A stretch of DNA of 64,000 nucleotides. Source: Epiperipatus broadwayi (lineage: Eukaryota > Onychophora > Udeonychophora > Euonychophora > Peripatidae). Shown here in pieces: positions 52,880 to 64,000 of this stretch. A program made the translations under genes and the position numbers. Below the pieces are notes generated by a model that did no database searches, was not told the DNA's origin, and saw only the letters and a list, made by a program, of their open reading frames with translations. Position 1 is the stretch's first letter; the number at the start of each line of letters is the position of its first letter. The DNA lies in NCBI GenBank assembly GCA_028023455.1, contig JAQFVV010000499.1, forward strand, positions 124,001 through 188,000. Reading direction: 5' to 3'.

Positions 52880-53735
52880 TTTTTTTTTTGTCAACATATT
52901 TTTTCCAACCTCCCTGCCTTTAAGTGCATACCAATCTAATTTCTTTTCCACTTTATAGTTTTTTTTCCCTTTACAAATCTTTTTTTTTTATATTTAGTAT
53001 TTTTAATATTTATCTTATTCTTCCACTATAACTTTTTTACTCTTTTTCAAATCCAGATTTCTAAAGATTTTAATCTTTCTCTTCTTTTTTCCTAATTTTT
53101 CAATTCTCTACTCTATATAAAATTATAATTCCAAATATTAAACAAGTCCATTTAATTTTTACAAATTATCTACTACAATTTTAAATCAAATTTTTTTATT
53201 GCTATGGACATCTGTTTTTTTTTTACCTTAAAAGTATTTTTCTGTTTTTTATTTTATGCCTAATTATTTATTTCCCCCTTATTTTATTGCATTAATTTCA
53301 TTGTATACTTTCTACATTTACCACAAACTCATCCTCACTATCTACAGAAACTGATATATCGTCGGTAAATATGATATAAAAAAACTTCCCCTCTTTCGAA
53401 TAATCTTAACATCTTTATCAAATTTATAATCATTTACTAACTCATCTAATCAAATGTTAAACAAAACAAAAGGCTTCACATCATCATTTGGTTATAATTT
53501 GATTTACACACAAATTTTCAATTTATATTTTTGTTTTATAAAACTTCCAATATAGTAGCTCAATTTACTCTTAAACATTTCTTTAAGATCAATTAAACAA
53601 GTACTAATTTTTTTTACATATATCTTAGATTAATAGTTCTCATTACTCTAACTGCATCTTTCGTTTTTCTATTTTTTCAAATTAAAATGCTTTTTTTTTT
53701 TTTTACATAGAAATATGTTTAATTTATTAGAAATA
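52880..53735 (-). pseudogene. Non-LTR retrotransposon reverse transcriptase relic
   Basis: On the minus strand, split over frames, the order of a non-LTR RT domain is visible: KDAVRVMRTINLRYM (a family-typical block ahead of motif A), then IDLKEMF (relative of the FIDLKKAFD motif A), then after a gap DDVKPFVLFNI-LDELVNDYKF (motif B and the LLFNI-type strand), then IIFTDDISVSVDSEDEF at about 53335-53390, where FTDD is the catalytic box, and NVESIQ. C-terminal remains fade towards 52880. Stops and frameshifts interrupt every part. The minus strand is A-rich here, as in many LINE coding strands. The clade is not resolved. The 5' side is cut at a foldback (53753-54136). Confidence 0.65.
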
Positions 53736-53752
53736 TGTCTCTTCAAGATTTT

Positions 53753-54136
53753 CAGTAATACTTTAGCTTCATATGAGACTAAAGTAATCATTTTTAAAAT
53801 CCGATTTCGTTCTATAAGATTTTTTATCTACTGGAATCGTAATTGTTAAAATCTATTGACTATTTTCCAGAACAAAATTAAATTACAAACATTGACTAAT
53901 TTTTTTTAATTATTTATTTAAAAAATGATAAAATTCCAGTTAAATTATTTAAAACTATGAAGAAAAATAATTAAAAAAAAAAATAGCAATATGTGTAATT
54001 TAATTTGTGATTCCGGAAAATAACCAATAAATTTTAACAATTATGATTCCAGTAGATAAAAAGCCTTAAAGAGCAAAATCTGAAAAATTTAAAAATTAAT
54101 TACTTTTGTATCACATAAAGTTAAAGTATTATTGTT
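53753..54136. repeat. Foldback, ~190-bp diverged arms
   Basis: The left arm includes CAGTAATACTTTAG (53753 on), TTTTTTATCTACTGGAATCG (about 53819-53838), AATTGTTAAAATCTATTG and AAATTAAATTAC. The right arm carries their inverted complements: GTAATTTAATTTG, TAAATTTTAACAATTATGAT, TTCCAGTAGATAAAAAGCC (about 54049-54067) and TAAAGTATTATTG (ends about 54134). The centre is an A/T-run stretch near 53945. It separates the RT relic from the next coding-like tract. Confidence 0.8.
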
Positions 54137-54179
54137 AAAAAGTTTAAGTAGTTGCTTAGTAATTTTAGTGATTTAGACA

Positions 54180-57100
54180 AAATGATGAAGCTCCAGGTAG
54201 CAGAAATATAGCCAAAGCTTTCCCAATTTGATGTAAAAGAGGAAGAGTAGTTTATTAGATGTGGTGTTGAAGCAAAAATGACACCTCAGAAACCCCAACA
54301 CACATAGGATGAAGGTAAATATTATGAAATTAAGAAAATGCCTTTAGTAATATTGATAAGTGAAATAAGTGAAGGAGAATGAAACCGTTTAATTGAATAA
54401 ATAAAGAGTAAGATACATATAGCAGGACAACTATGAAGGAGGTGTTACATGGTTTCTTTATTCTTATGAATAATGCAGGGAAGTGCATCTTTGTTAGCAT
54501 TGTTTAATTTCCTGTATAGAAAACTATTAGTAGGAAACAGTATTCAGATAAATTTTAATAAGGAAGTCTAAATATTTGACCTCAAAATACTAATGTTTAA
54601 ATTTTTGGATATGTACTTGTTTATGAAATTTAAAATGAATTTTATGATAGTGCTGTCTTGTTTTTGTTTAATATAAGTTATAAGTATTCCAGTAATGAAT
54701 TGTTGTTTGAAAAGTGTAGGAGTTAATGGAGCATGAAGAATAATTGATTTGAATGTCATCTAGGAATTTACTCATAGCTGTGGTGGAGTATCTGTGGGGG
54801 GTAACAGCATAAATTTTTGATTGTATGAAAAACTGCCATGTATCATGATGATTGACCTTTAGAGAAAGAAAACAGGAATTCAGTGCATAGAAAGCCCATT
54901 AAACTTTGAGGTCTTTGTATAGATTTTATACTGATTACAACTATCTATAACTCTAGACTAGTTTAGTGCAAAAGGAATTAATTTTGTTGATAAATAAGCA
55001 GAATTACTAATAGAATAATAGTAAAGAAATTTGGGAAAGATGAGTATGTTAATGAAAGAAATTTTAGCATGGAATAAAAGATAAGCACAAAATAAATAAT
55101 TAAAATAATTTTCTATGTATGTTAAAAGTTTGTTCTGAATATACTATCATTTTATTGACTTAAAGATGTAAATTTATGAGGAGATGCATTAAAAGATGAA
55201 TTTTCTCAATAGAATGATCCATGCAGACAATTTAGCCATAATGCAACTTAGAAAATAATTTTTAGCATATTATTCAAACAGAGCAATTAGTTGCAATATA
55301 TATTTGTTTAGAAGGAAGAGTGATTTGTTTGATGGATTAATTGATGGTAAATACATCAACACCAATAAGACCATTTTCAATTTAAATAAGTATGAGTTAA
55401 TATTCTTGATGAAGAGAACTCATTTAGAAAGCATTGTTTAACATTTAGAGTAATATTAATTTCTCTATTAGTAAGGATTAGCAAGAATAAATAATATCAG
55501 TGTTGAAATATTATGTTGATTGAATACTTATAGAAATTTAATTATTGAATGTTAATGTGATGTTTAGATGCATTATCTTATTTAATCATAATTAGTTTTA
55601 AGAGTATGATATCAGCAGTAGATAATGTTTTTTTTTTCAGAAAATAAGTAAGTAGAAATGTTGGGGAGCAACATGGGTTAAATTTTGTCTTTGATTTGAG
55701 CTTTAATAATTTTAATAAACAAAAATGTCATGTAACTTGGACAAACACTACTCTATCCCCCTACCTTTAGATGGTTGTGTGGAAAGGTGATTTAGAAGAT
55801 TGTAAATGATAAGCATGATAAAATGTCTGAGGAGGAAGTGAATAAACTTGGGGTGCATAAAATCCTGAATGAAAACTTTCCAGAGTAACCTTAACTTAAG
55901 AGCAATTGCAATTATTGTGACAAACAAGTAAAGGAGTATAATAAATAGATGATACATAAGATTGGAATTTGTTTTAAAGTTGTAGAAAATATGTGGCAAC
56001 ATGTTTTCTCCAGTGATAAATTGTGAAATGCTTAATAATGAATGAGGGAATAAATTTATTGGTTCTATATCTAAGTACCCAACATATAATACCTTTTGGA
56101 TCAATTGTAAGTTTGCACTAAGAATATTTTTTTAGAAAAAAGATAGTCAGCTTGTTGTATGTATATAAAATGAAGGGTAGTGAGTCAGGATCACATGTTA
56201 TAAACTTATAGTTTTTAATGACTGTTTTTTTATGTAAAGGTTAGATATTTCTGTGTGAATAGTAACTAATAATAGAACTAATAATATTGACTAAATGAAA
56301 ATCATACTTCCATTGGATTAAGTGTCATAATGTTTCATTTTTTAGAAATATATTGTATATATCAGAAAGGATGACTTCATAAATGGCTGGTTTTAGTAGT
56401 ATTCTTATCTGTTATCCATGGAGAAAGCAGGAAGATTACTAAGGTTGATTTTAAGTTCTATATTAAAGGTGAATAGTCAGAAAAACTTACTAGTGTTGGA
56501 GAAGATTAAATAATAAAGTGGAGGTCATGTGAATAAAAGAGATCATGTTAGGAAAGAATGTTTTAAGGTATATAAAGCAATAGAGTTATTGGAGGGAAAA
56601 TCTTTTGCACTCATAAGTAGTTTGTTAATGTAAAGAAATCTGTAGACAAAACCTACATAAAACATTAAATTCTTCCATAAAAATTATGGGATGAGAGTTT
56701 GTACCTAAACTGAGTTTTCTTTAATTAATTAATTGCATTTTTAATTCTGTTTTATTGTCTAAGTAGAGTGTAATTATGTTAATGGTTAAATAACTATATA
56801 TAAGAGTGATTATACTCATATGCTGGTCAAAATAGTGAATTTTGAAAATTTAAATGCAGACATGTGATACCTTAAACCCCATTCTAGGAGCTGAGATGAA
56901 TGAGTGAGACAATTTTAAAAAATCTAACATACCTAGGTATTTTAGAGGTTGTTTTAGTATGCACTGTGTGTTTAATCTCTCTAGATATTTTAGAGGATGT
57001 TTTAGTATTCAGTGTGTTTAACTTCCACAAACAATGTGTGGTGTAAAGAGTGTGATCCAATTATTGATTGGATATAATCTCTGAAAAGAATTTATTCCTT

Positions 57101-58080
57101 TGATCCAATTTTAATGTGTATAAAGTGGCTGAAGAAAGAGAAGTGAATAAAGAACAATTAATAAGAAAGTGGTATTATGATAAAGGATTAAAAAATATGA
57201 TGTGAGAAAATTTATGTATTGAATGAATTATGTACAACTAAATGAGTATTAATTTGTATTTTAATGTTTGTAGTTTGGCATCAAAAGGTAAAAATCTGAT
57301 AACATATCTCATAGAAGATATATTGGAGAGGTAGGGTTTGAAGATGTTTTTCTGACTTTTTTCCATTGTTTTATTTTACAGTTTAAAATCATAAAAGTTT
57401 CTGGAAATGTATGACTAAAGTTAATCATTTTTTCATTAGGTTTGTCCATAGTAGGGAATTATTTCCCATTTATGATTTGCAGGAGTTATGTATAGAGTGT
57501 TAATATTTTTGGAGTTTTCTTATGTGTGTTCACTTCTTCTAAGAAAATCTGTTGATGTAATAACAGAAAATGATGGATTTCATGATGAGGAAAAGAGTGT
57601 AGATGGATTTCTTTGGCTGGTAATAGTATGTTTAACTTTTTTTATTTCTCTTTGGTGCACTTTCTTTCTGGTTTTGATGATTTTAAATGTGCCATTTACA
57701 TCATTTTATGAGAATGATATGATTTGGTTGATCTCTATGGCACAATCCATTTCTATATCAGACATGGAATCCTCTTGATCATGATCTTCCTTATTGAATT
57801 TGTTATTAGAATGTCTATTTGGTTGGGTTATTTTATTAGAGAAATCTACACTTATAAATGGTTGATTATTTAAATAGTTTTGAATCACTGTTTTCATTAA
57901 TGCTTTTAGAAGCTTTCTCAGAACTGACAGGAAATGAAGACAGTGGGTTTTGAGGGCATTGGTGAACCCTGATTTTGCTTAGAGCACATTGGTTTCAAAA
58001 GCATTCAAGGCAAGGTTTGATAAAATAGTCTCTGGTTTTGAAATAAAAACATTGATGTCTTTTTTTTTTTTTTAAGGTAA
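54180..58080 (-). pseudogene. Decayed coding-like tract, probably retroelement, unidentified
   Basis: The plus strand becomes G-rich and C-poor between two ordinary AT-rich regions, and minus-strand frames of unusual length appear (57706-57897 and 55748-56104). At the 5' end the minus strand reads KPETILSNLALNAF, then ALMKTVIQNYLNNQPFISVD, then MSDIEMDCAIEINQIISFS. After a stop come FKIIKTRKKVHQREIKKVK and further open stretches. Near 54440-54510 it reads NKDALPCIIHKNKETM then HLLHSCPAI. That resembles the ET-xx-HLL-xx-CP zinc-knuckle tail of many non-LTR retrotransposon proteins. No RT catalytic box was found in between. An in-frame 48-bp duplication occurs at 56933-57027. The identity is open. 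Confidence 0.35.
56933..57027. repeat. 48-bp imperfect tandem duplication
   Basis: CTAGGTATTTTAGAGGTTGT (56933) and CTAGATATTTTAGAGGATGT (56981) start two units that also share TTTTAGTAT, CAGTGTG-like and TTTAA blocks. The period is a multiple of three and lies inside the minus-strand coding-like tract, where it duplicates a TKTSSKIS / TKTTSKIP peptide. Confidence 0.75.
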
Positions 58081-59634
58081 TAGTGAGAGGGATTATTTCA
58101 GTGGAATGCTGTGTGGGCATATCAAAGGGCAGAGGGATGCACATTTTAAAAATATAATATTAAGTACTACTTTGTTTGTTAGTACAGATACAGTGATTCT
58201 TTTTCAGAACACATCTGAAGTGGGACATTACTATAAATGTTGAAAAGGATTGCAAATTTTGTTCTATGTAGTTCACATTGCAATATTTAATTTGGCTTTT
58301 CAGGATAATCTGTTTCTATTAATAAATTATTTTGTCATTTAATTGTTATGTCTTTGAAAAATATTTTTATGTTCTGTATTGTGAAATTTTAAAATTAAGT
58401 AGTGATCATTTACATCTGAAATCTTAAGTAACACATTCAACAGATTTTAAAAATATTCCATAGATTTTTTGAGGTACCAAAGTGTAAAATTCTTCTGTGG
58501 AAAATATCATTATTGATATGTTGAGCTTTTCTTTTTGTATCAATATTTTTTTAATATATAATTATTTATTTGTATTGTTTCAGATAAAGTTGCAATGTTG
58601 CAAGACCTAGTTTTAATTTTTATAGATGTTTCATTTTGCAACCTATACAATTTTTGCTGTTCTAAGCAATTTTATATATATATAATTTCTGCCCTGATAT
58701 TATAGAGTGGAATTCACTGTGTTCATTTGGGATATTTTTTAGTCTTTACTTTTAGGTAAATATTACTGTAAAAATTAAATAACATGAGCTAAATATTCAG
58801 TGGTTTATTTTTTTCTACTACTTATTATTACTACTACTTTTACTACCATTACTATACTACTATATATTTTTAAAAAATAGTCTTACAATTTATACTTTCA
58901 AAACTGCTTCATTTCAATGTCACTTTTTTATTTAAAAAAAAATTATCATACCATTCTATGCCAAGTTATTTATTTTTTATAATCTTGTCACCTTTTTAAC
59001 GACTCTCTAGTAGCTTTATTTGTTTTATGCTTTAATTCATGTTTACGTTTTTTATACATATTTATTTAATCTTTTACTTTTATCATTATTACTTCTAACC
59101 TATAATTTCTTAAAATATCACTTTTAGAATAAACTTTGTAACTGAATTTTAACATATTACTAGCAAATGAATTTCATTTAAACTTTGTACATGCATTAGA
59201 TATTGATGGCAAATCAATATTACAATGAATATTTTAGGGTTATCCAGTCATTTATTTATTATAATGGCATTAATGGAGTGAATTTCAAATACATTAACTC
59301 AGTATAGTAAGTTTTTGGTGCTATGGATAAAAGACAATACATTTCTTTAAAAAAAATAAAAATTAAAAGCATTTACTGTAAATTCAAATGAAATAAAAAC
59401 TAATCTTAATTTCTGTTGATTATAAAAGTTAAAAAATGCTTATTTCAGAGACAAAATAATACTGAAATCAATTTCTAATGTACAATTTTCTTTAAAAATT
59501 TTCAAAGAATGCATCATTGTTTTTGATTTTCATTTAAATTAAAATTGGAATAATTATGAAAAAAATTCCAATACTGGAAACTTAAAAATAATACATAAAA
59601 AAGTATTTTATAATAAAAGTGTGAATCATCAAAA
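58081..59634. other. AT-rich intergenic DNA with a short triplet tract
   Basis: No gene. An imperfect ACT/ATT trinucleotide tract lies at about 58816-58864, similar in type to the one at 7419-7548. Confidence 0.6.
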
Positions 59635-59800
59635 AATTAATTAATTCCATCATTAATTTTTACAACTTGTGATTGAATTAATTGATTTCTGATACCATAT
59701 GCTTTTATTTCAAGTTAAATACAAAAACTCAATTGTGATTAAAGATAATAATTATTTTTGACTTTTTAGTGTAGAGTAAGTAAAAATGTTTTATTATAAA
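59635..59800. repeat. Worn partial copy of the 24904 foldback
   Basis: ATGCTTTTATTTCAAGTTAA then ATACAAAAACTCAATTGTGA then AAAGATAATAATTATTTTTG and CTTTTTAGTG follow the right arm at about 25130-25200 in order, with point changes. The left arm is not clear. Confidence 0.7.
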
Positions 59801-60269
59801 AAATTTTTTAATAAATATTATTTTAATTTTTTTTTACATTAATTTTATCTCATCATCACGATAATCTTAATAAGTATTAGACCATTTGGATTATATTTTA
59901 ATCAATTATCAATCCTTAGTTAACATATACTTCATTATATTTATGATTATTTGCAAAACAATATTTCCATAATCTTTACTCATTTTCATAACATATCTAT
60001 CTCATTTTGAAAAACCTAATATATTTTTTCATTTTTATTTTGGGCAATAAATTTCATCATATTATTCAACTTAATCAAAGCTTTTATAATCCACATATTT
60101 ACTTTTATAATACTTTAAACTGTGAGCATTTAATTTTCACTGTTATTTTTATCAATGTAGTAATCCTGGAAAATAAACATATGATAATATAGTTTTTATC
60201 TCAACTATAATTATATCTCTAGAAACATCTATTGTTTTTAATACATTAAATTTTAGAAAGCTATCACTA
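59801..60269. other. AT-rich intergenic DNA, no gene seen
   Basis: Nothing is recognised. The frame at 60007-60192 is a chance Phe/Ile/Asn-rich frame. Confidence 0.6.
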
Positions 60270-60745
60270 TCAATGAACTAAGTTTAAATGCCAACAAATC
60301 TAAAGGAAAGATTGGTATCATTCTATTTTTTTCATAGATGATTGACATTTACATTAACTCATTGGAAAGACCAGTTTCTTCCGTTTTCATTATATATCAT
60401 TAGGTTGTGGTTATTTATTGTTATATTTATTAAAACTGCTGTTTCATTGAATATTACTGGGGCAGTCTGTTTTGATCCTCTGGAAAATTACATAGTGATT
60501 TAAAATTATTTATTCAGTACATAAAAATAATTATTTAATGCTATTATAATGGACTTTAATTGATTGAATTGATTATTAATTGCATATAAATTAAAGTAAT
60601 AGATAGAATTCACTCATTTAGAACTCAATAAATTAAATTTAAAAACCAACAAAGCTAAAGAGTATAATTATATCATTTTATCTATTTATAGTTGGTTGAC
60701 ATAGCTCATTGGAAAGCACAATTACTTCCTTTCTAATTATATATA
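60270..60745. repeat. Worn tandem repeat, ~355-bp period
   Basis: CCAACAAATCTAAAGG (60291) and CCAACAAAGCTAAAGA (60646) anchor two units that also share a TATCATT-TATTT block, a GATTGACAT / GGTTGACAT block, CTCATTGGAAAG and CTTCCTTTCT/CTTCCGTTTT-type ends. Divergence is high, so it is old. Confidence 0.6.
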
Positions 60746-60791
60746 TATATATATGTTAACATCTAATTATATATATATATATATGTTAACA
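60732..60791. repeat. 30-bp perfect tandem duplication with TA core
   Basis: TCTAATTA, a TA tract and TGTTAACA occur twice with a 30-bp period (60732 and 60762) without mismatch. Confidence 0.9.
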
Positions 60792-63654
60792 TAGTGGTAA
60801 TGGATTTATTATAAGTAATTTGTGATAAACATTTTATTTTCAAAATGTGAATGTTGTCATATGAAGTATTAATGATTATAATTTATACTATATTTAAACA
60901 GAGCATAATTAAATACTCTATAAAAGACAGAAATAATTAGAGATTTACTCTAATGATTTTACACTAATTAATATTCATTTTAAGCATTAAAGTATATATC
61001 ATTTTTCTAAACACATTAAATTTAATTATATTAATTAATAGAATTATACTTACTATTTTCTATGACTTTTAATTGAAAATATATTTTGAATGATATTAAT
61101 TACTATCATTATATAAAAATATATGTATTTCAGCTAAGACAAGCTGCTGACCTAAGTCATCCATATTAGAGTCCATAACACAACAATAATAGAGCTGATG
61201 AGACTGTTGATTTGTTTAGCTGAAGCATATGTACTTTGAGAGCTCAGACTTATTATTACATGTTATAATAATTATTGGCATAATTAAAAATACTATATTT
61301 TAAATTTAATACTACAGTAAGTGATTTCTATTATTTATTATAATTAGTCTTAGTATATTATAATACAGTGGAATCTACTATAACAAATTAATTAATTCCA
61401 GAATGCTATTTATTATATATGTGTTCATCAGAACTTATTGCGAAATACATGTATTTTGGAATAATCCATTTTAGACCCATGCATAGATCAAAATTTAAAA
61501 CATCAAGCAAAAAAAAATCAAGAATATAAATGTAAATATATAGAAAGTTATTTTCTGTATATACTATACAATTTGATTTTTTTTTAAATAAACTAAAATT
61601 TATGTTTTAAGCATAAAATTAAAATGTAAACAAATTTATATATCCTAATAAAAATTCACAGATCGTTCATTTCAGAACCTATGTTTTCTTGCAAGATAAA
61701 ATTTAAAAATAGTTATATCTGTCCTAACAATGTTACCATGTCTTATAATACTATACAATCTATTTCTTTTCCTGAATCTGGTGAACCTATACCTTGCCTG
61801 GTGATAAATTTCTTTACACAGCACTTGTTCTGAGATTTATCAAGAATTCTTTAAATAATAGGATGATTTCTTCACAAATGATTGCCTCAATTAAACTACC
61901 CTCTACCACTTACTTTTGATTAATTTATATTAGTAAAAAAGTTTCCATTAGTTCAGTAATGTTTCTACTCTTTGCTTTTGAGTAATCCATATTCAAAAGA
62001 GTTTTCATTAGTTGTACAATGTTCACATGTAAACAACTTGAGTTGGAACTATTTTAGTATCTATGTACTCTTTAATTCATAACTGTTTTAAAATGGTCTA
62101 TATAAGTGATTTAATTACATTGCATTCAAAACTTAAACTGTCCATTATAGCTTTTTCTTTCTTTAGTTCAATAGTGATTAATATTTTGACACTATTTTTT
62201 GCTCACAATTAAAATTAATAACTGTACAAAAAGAATTTCAAGGGAAAAGCTGTTAAAATTCTGAAACAAATTGCAAAAAAAAAAAAAAATGCTATAGTAA
62301 AAAACTATGAAAAAAAATGTCTAAAGCTAAATTTTCTCAGAATATTGCTAATCATATAATGGTTCTCATTGTAACATTTGTTTTTTTTAGCCAATAGCAT
62401 TTTCAAATTAAACCATTTCTAGATTTCTGCACATTTTCTCCAATTCAGTACTTTTCTTTTAATTTTTTTTTTTGGGGGGGGAGGCATAACATAAATCAGA
62501 TTTTAAACTTGCTATTATGACTACTGACTAAAACTATTACAGTATATGCACCTAAGAGAATACTTTTAAGTAATATTATGTGCAATCAAACACAGAAAAA
62601 GATAATTGAATGAAATTTGTTATTAAATTTTAGCATTTAATCCATATTTTTATAAAACATATTTTACATGGAGAGAGACTGGCAATACCTTAGCTTCCTT
62701 TCATTATCTTGCAGCTATTTTTCAGTTCTGCATTTATTTGACAGGAGAGTGGAACTAAATTATATACTGTTTATTACTTTAAATAAATCTGAAGGTGTTA
62801 GTATTTTATGGAAAAATTATTGCAAATAAATTGACATTGCTGATTGAAAGGTTCTTTGTTCTTAGGGTTCAAGAATATTTACAAGAGTACTTGCAAAATC
62901 TTTCTCATTGTATTTACTAATGGAAAGAAAAATTGTATATTTTTCTTAAATTTCTTTAAATATTTATGATTATTTTTTACAAAATATTTTGTATAGTATT
63001 TATTTAAAAACAAATATTTTCATAATTATACTTAAATTTTATTTAAACATTTTATTTTTAAAAGTACAAGTTAAGAAAACAATAATAACAGTAAAAACAA
63101 AATTACAATTTGCCATCTTTCACAAACAACATATGATAAAATTTTTGTGATATTTTAATAATTATAGATGCAATTTTAAATTTTTAAACAGAATTTTATT
63201 GCTTTATAATGGCTTAACAATATTTTGTGCAGGTTTTATAAATGACATTCAATTAACAAATATTTTGTTATTTAGTAAACATGAAAATTTCACTATATAG
63301 GAAAGATTAAAAAAATTATAAATACAGTACAGCTTCCTAGTCAAAAGTAGTGCTAAATTATAGTGTATTTATAATTTTATTAATATTCCCTTTATAGTGA
63401 CAATTCCTATTTATCAAATTATAAAGAAAATAATGAAAGAATTAAGTTTATTGAGTTATATATTTTATTTATTTATTTATTTTATTGACATTCCAGTAAT
63501 CATACATTAAGAAAAAGTTATTGTTCTGATTAGTTTCAGTAGTATTAATAGTTTTTTCTAAAAAGGTCTCAAGAGCAAGGCAATATAGATAATCTTCGTA
63601 TATTGTTTTCATGAACCTTTGAGATGTTGGTATTTTTGTTGTATTTATATATTG
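60792..63654. other. AT-rich intergenic DNA with a ~64-bp worn duplication
   Basis: No gene. About 61895-62030 contains two diverged units: ACTTTTGATTAATTTATATT ... TTTCCATTAGTTCAGTAATGTTTCTAC and GCTTTTGAGTAATCCATATT ... TTTTCATTAGTTGTACAATGTTCAC. A mixed-composition patch near 61135-61260 contains CTGATGAGACTG but does not complete a hammerhead core. The minus-strand frame at 63469-63666 is not supported. Confidence 0.55.
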
Positions 63655-63790
63655 AACTATTTCCATTCTCTAATATTAAGTATTGAACAATTAAATGTAA
63701 TTGGAAATTTTAAATGAAGTTAAATTTTATTAAAGACATTCAATACTTAATATTAGATGATGAAAATAGTCCAATATATAAATACCCTTC
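63655..63790. repeat. Foldback (family M), second copy
   Basis: A perfect 18-bp inverted pair, CTAATATTAAGTATTGAA at about 63670-63687 and TTCAATACTTAATATTAG at about 63738-63755, with matching outer bases (ACTATTTCCAT / ATGAAAATAGT). The loop is about 50 bp. It shares loop and right arm with the split copy at 30524-30830, which defines a dispersed hairpin family. Confidence 0.85.
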
Positions 63791-64000
63791 TAATACTTTC
63801 ATCTTTTATCATGAGGTACTTTCCCATGATTCCATGCAATACTGTGGGAATGTTCACTTCTTGTAATTATTTTTCTGTGGATCACTAACTGTATGTTGGT
63901 TTTCAATCTGCCTAATCATCTTCTTCTGAGTAAGGTTGGGAAGAGATGATAGTGAACTCCTGTTTAGGTTATCCATATTGCTAGTCCTCTGAATTATTCC
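63791..64000. other. Window end, no gene seen
   Basis: The stretch is slightly GC-richer than average (TTACTTTCCCATGATTCCATG, CTTCTTCTGAGTAAGGTTGG). No open frame or motif is seen. It may be the start of another element cut by the window edge. Confidence 0.5.

Noticed and set aside
55748-56104. 118-codon minus-strand frame as an intact gene
   Set aside because: It has no recognised domain and lies inside a larger tract broken by stops in every frame. It is treated as part of that decayed tract.
61135-61260. Hammerhead ribozyme candidate (CTGATGAGACTG)
   Set aside because: The CTGATGAG part is present, but the downstream segment reads GAAG rather than GAAA and the helices I could draw do not close.

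Overview
This window looks like non-coding, repeat-filled DNA from an animal nuclear genome. It is very AT-rich, stop codons are dense in all six frames, and there is no operon structure and no host gene that I can recognise. The long open frames are microsatellite artefacts or chance frames. The mobile-element mix fits a metazoan: a Penelope-like retroelement with a GIY-YIG endonuclease, tRNA-derived SINEs, a hAT-type transposase of the GTF2IRD2/ZBED class, non-LTR reverse transcriptase relics and many foldback (MITE-like) palindromes. I lean towards a mollusc such as a coleoid cephalopod, because long TA tracts, tRNA-head SINEs and these hAT and Penelope elements are abundant there. That assignment is an impression and was not tested.

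Layout. 0-9 kb: AT-rich DNA with a tRNA-like SINE (2.6 kb), an interrupted AAT microsatellite (3.6 kb) and a mixed trinucleotide tract (7.4 kb). 9.6-11.7 kb: three consecutive foldbacks, then two 313-bp direct repeats that each carry the same 49-codon micro-ORF, then a TA tract. 13.6-14.8 kb: two tandem copies of a long SINE-like family (family B here) and another foldback. 17.0-18.6 kb: a stretch with more CpG than its surroundings. 20.2-20.9 kb: a broken hAT transposase on the minus strand. 24.6-25.2 kb: a third micro-ORF repeat copy and a three-part foldback. 26.2 kb: a small non-LTR retrotransposon tail. 28.9-30.1 kb: two worn tandem arrays. 30.5-30.8 kb: a SINE between inverted pieces of a foldback. 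35.4-38.4 kb: family B on the minus strand, then a complete-looking but dead Penelope-like element. 41.1-41.6, 49.9-50.2 and 53.75-54.14 kb: large foldbacks. 48.3-49.1 kb: two more tandem family B units. 52.9-53.7 kb: a reverse transcriptase relic (minus). 54.2-58.1 kb: a long decayed minus-strand coding-like tract of unknown identity. 59.6-63.8 kb: foldback fragments and worn tandem repeats.

The genes do not form a system. All recognisable coding relics come from selfish elements and all are broken: the Penelope element has lost catalytic aspartates, and the hAT and RT relics have frameshifts and stops. The most unusual items are the micro-ORF that stays open in three copies of an otherwise unidentified repeat, and the density of foldback palindromes, at least eleven in 64 kb.
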